Assembly: GCF_050337045.1 (NCBI RefSeq)
Contig: NZ_JAKJSO010000012.1
Span: 1-64,000 of the forward strand
From: Photobacterium kagoshimensis
Lineage (GTDB): Bacteria > Pseudomonadota > Gammaproteobacteria > Enterobacterales > Vibrionaceae
Length of the DNA: 64,000 nt
Reading direction: 5' to 3'
The notes beneath the pieces are model-generated. The model worked only from the letters and a program-made list of their open reading frames with translations, was not told the origin of the DNA and made no database searches. This document shows positions 62,998 through 64,000 of this stretch, one piece after another. The translations under genes were made by a program, and so were the position numbers. Each line of letters opens with the position of its first letter. Position 1 is the first letter of the stretch.

Positions 62998-64000
62998 CTA
63001 TTCCACTACTGGCTCACTAAAGAGCTGCAACTCAATCTCACCGGCATCGGCCAATTCACGTAGCGTTGAGACTAATTGGTTGCGGGCATCTTCAACGGCG
63101 CTCAATCGTACTCGACCTTTGCCTTCCATCGCTTCACGCAAGTATTGGGCTGCACGTTTAGGCATGGTCGCGAACACTTTCGCAAGCAGCTCTTCGTCGG
63201 CACCTTTCAGCGCTGTCGCCAGTACGTTTTGATCGACTTCTTCCACCAAGCGTTCCAGCGTCTCTTCGGTTTGGCGCACCAAAATACTGAAGTTGTACAT
63301 TTGCGATTCCAGCTGAGCCACTAATTCAGGGTCGATCTCTTTCAACCCTGTCATCACTTTCTGACTCTGCTCGCCTTGTAAACGATTGATGATATCACCC
63401 GCTTTTTGGGTACCATCGATCAAGGTGCTATTTTGCTGACCAACTTGGGCCAGGAATTTCTCCAACAACACGTGCACTTCTTGCATCATGTCGGGGTGAA
63501 TTTCTTTTAAATTCGCTAAGCGATAAAGCAATTCATCCAGGTTGTCTTGAGGCAATTTAGCCAACAGTCCTGTCGCAACATCAGGTTCAAGGTAGGCTAA
63601 GAACACCGCTTGCATCTGTGGGTGCTCGCCCGAGATCAGCTCGGCTAACTTCGCGGGCTCTAACCACTGTAAACGCTGCAAGTTATGCTTGAGTGAATCA
63701 CCGTAAATCGCATCTAACAGTGGCTGGGACAATGACTGCCCCAACGCTTTATTCAAGGTTCGCTCTAGGTAACTACGCGATGCTCCCGAGATCCCAGATT
63801 CACGTTTAAAGTCTTGGAAGAAACGTTGAAATACGCCTTCGGCTTGATCTTTTTTCACGGCTGGAATGCTGGCCATAGCAATCGACAATTGGCGCACTTG
63901 CTCACGATCGAGTTGCTGCAAGACATTCGCTGCAGCCTCCTCCCCCATGCTTAGCAATAAAATTGCGGCCTGTTCGATGCCTTGGTTGTTATCATTTATC
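62998..64000 (-). CDS. fliG: Flagellar motor switch protein FliG (lateral), 5' end outside window
   Basis: The visible part is about 333 codons. The minus-strand frame stays open to the window edge with the FliG N-terminal pattern (NNQGIEQAAILLLSMGEEAA), so the start lies just outside. FliG binds FliM and receives torque from LafT. The C-terminal domain has the charged cluster near AQYLREAMEGKGRVRLSAVE. It begins the fliGHIJ run. Confidence 0.95.
   Translation of the reverse strand, partial: INDNNQGIEQAAILLLSMGEEAAANVLQQLDREQVRQLSIAMASIPAVKKDQAEGVFQRFFQDFKRESGISGASRSYLERTLNKALGQSLSQPLLDAIYGDSLKHNLQRLQWLEPAKLAELISGEHPQMQAVFLAYLEPDVATGLLAKLPQDNLDELLYRLANLKEIHPDMMQEVHVLLEKFLAQVGQQNSTLIDGTQKAGDIINRLQGEQSQKVMTGLKEIDPELVAQLESQMYNFSILVRQTEETLERLVEEVDQNVLATALKGADEELLAKVFATMPKRAAQYLREAMEGKGRVRLSAVEDARNQLVSTLRELADAGEIELQLFSEPVVE

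Overview
The window looks like a chromosome segment of a marine gammaproteobacterium of the Vibrionaceae, most likely Photobacterium (P. profundum-like). The genus call is inference. It rests on the orn-tRNA-Gly/rsgA/psd and epmA-frdABCD-efp-epmB-groESL-fxsA-aspA-dcuA gene order shared with enterobacteria and vibrios, on a V. cholerae-type broad-spectrum racemase and CrbS/CrbR-like regulators, and on a complete lateral-type flagellar cluster.

Layout. 1-2147: a minus-strand tRNA array downstream of orn, with six initiator tRNA-Met copies, seven whole and one partial tRNA-Gly(GCC), and four near-identical 91-nt tRNA-Gly-like elements with an enlarged T arm; a strong promoter precedes it. 2198-6517: orn, rsgA, psd and a DASS-type transporter. 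6588-9607: an outer-membrane beta-barrel protein and a chemoreceptor. 10078-16710: epmA, frdABCD, efp and epmB, which combine the EF-P beta-lysylation pathway with anaerobic fumarate reduction. 17078-19449: a periplasmic amino-acid racemase and rimK. 19450-20936: a 1.5-kb gene-poor stretch with a hexanucleotide microsatellite and six copies of a GTACAGCTT-headed repeat. 20937-28503: groESL, a MATE exporter, fxsA, aspA and dcuA. 28974-37937: a LysR regulator, a CrbR-like response regulator, a MarC-family protein, a two-subunit sodium:solute symporter and a CrbS-like transporter/sensor hybrid kinase. 38046-40005: a two-gene actin-like (ParM) module. 40151-64000: the lateral flagellar cluster.

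How the genes work together. FrdABCD, AspA and DcuA form a fumarate-respiration module: DcuA imports aspartate/C4-dicarboxylates and exports succinate, AspA makes fumarate and FrdABCD reduces it. EpmB makes (R)-beta-lysine, EpmA attaches it to EF-P Lys34, and EF-P relieves polyproline stalling. CrbS/CrbR next to the symporter fits control of acetate or related carboxylate use. The flagellar block encodes rod, ring, hook and filament parts, cap, chaperones, the lateral sigma-28, a MotAB-type motor and the start of the export ATPase/switch operon. A sigma-54-type promoter lies before flgB.

The most unusual items are the repeated tRNA-Gly-like RNAs interleaved with real tRNA genes, the chromosomal ParM-like gene with a long coiled-coil partner and no visible centromere, the periodic repeat between rimK and groEL, and a transcription terminator inside the frdA leader.
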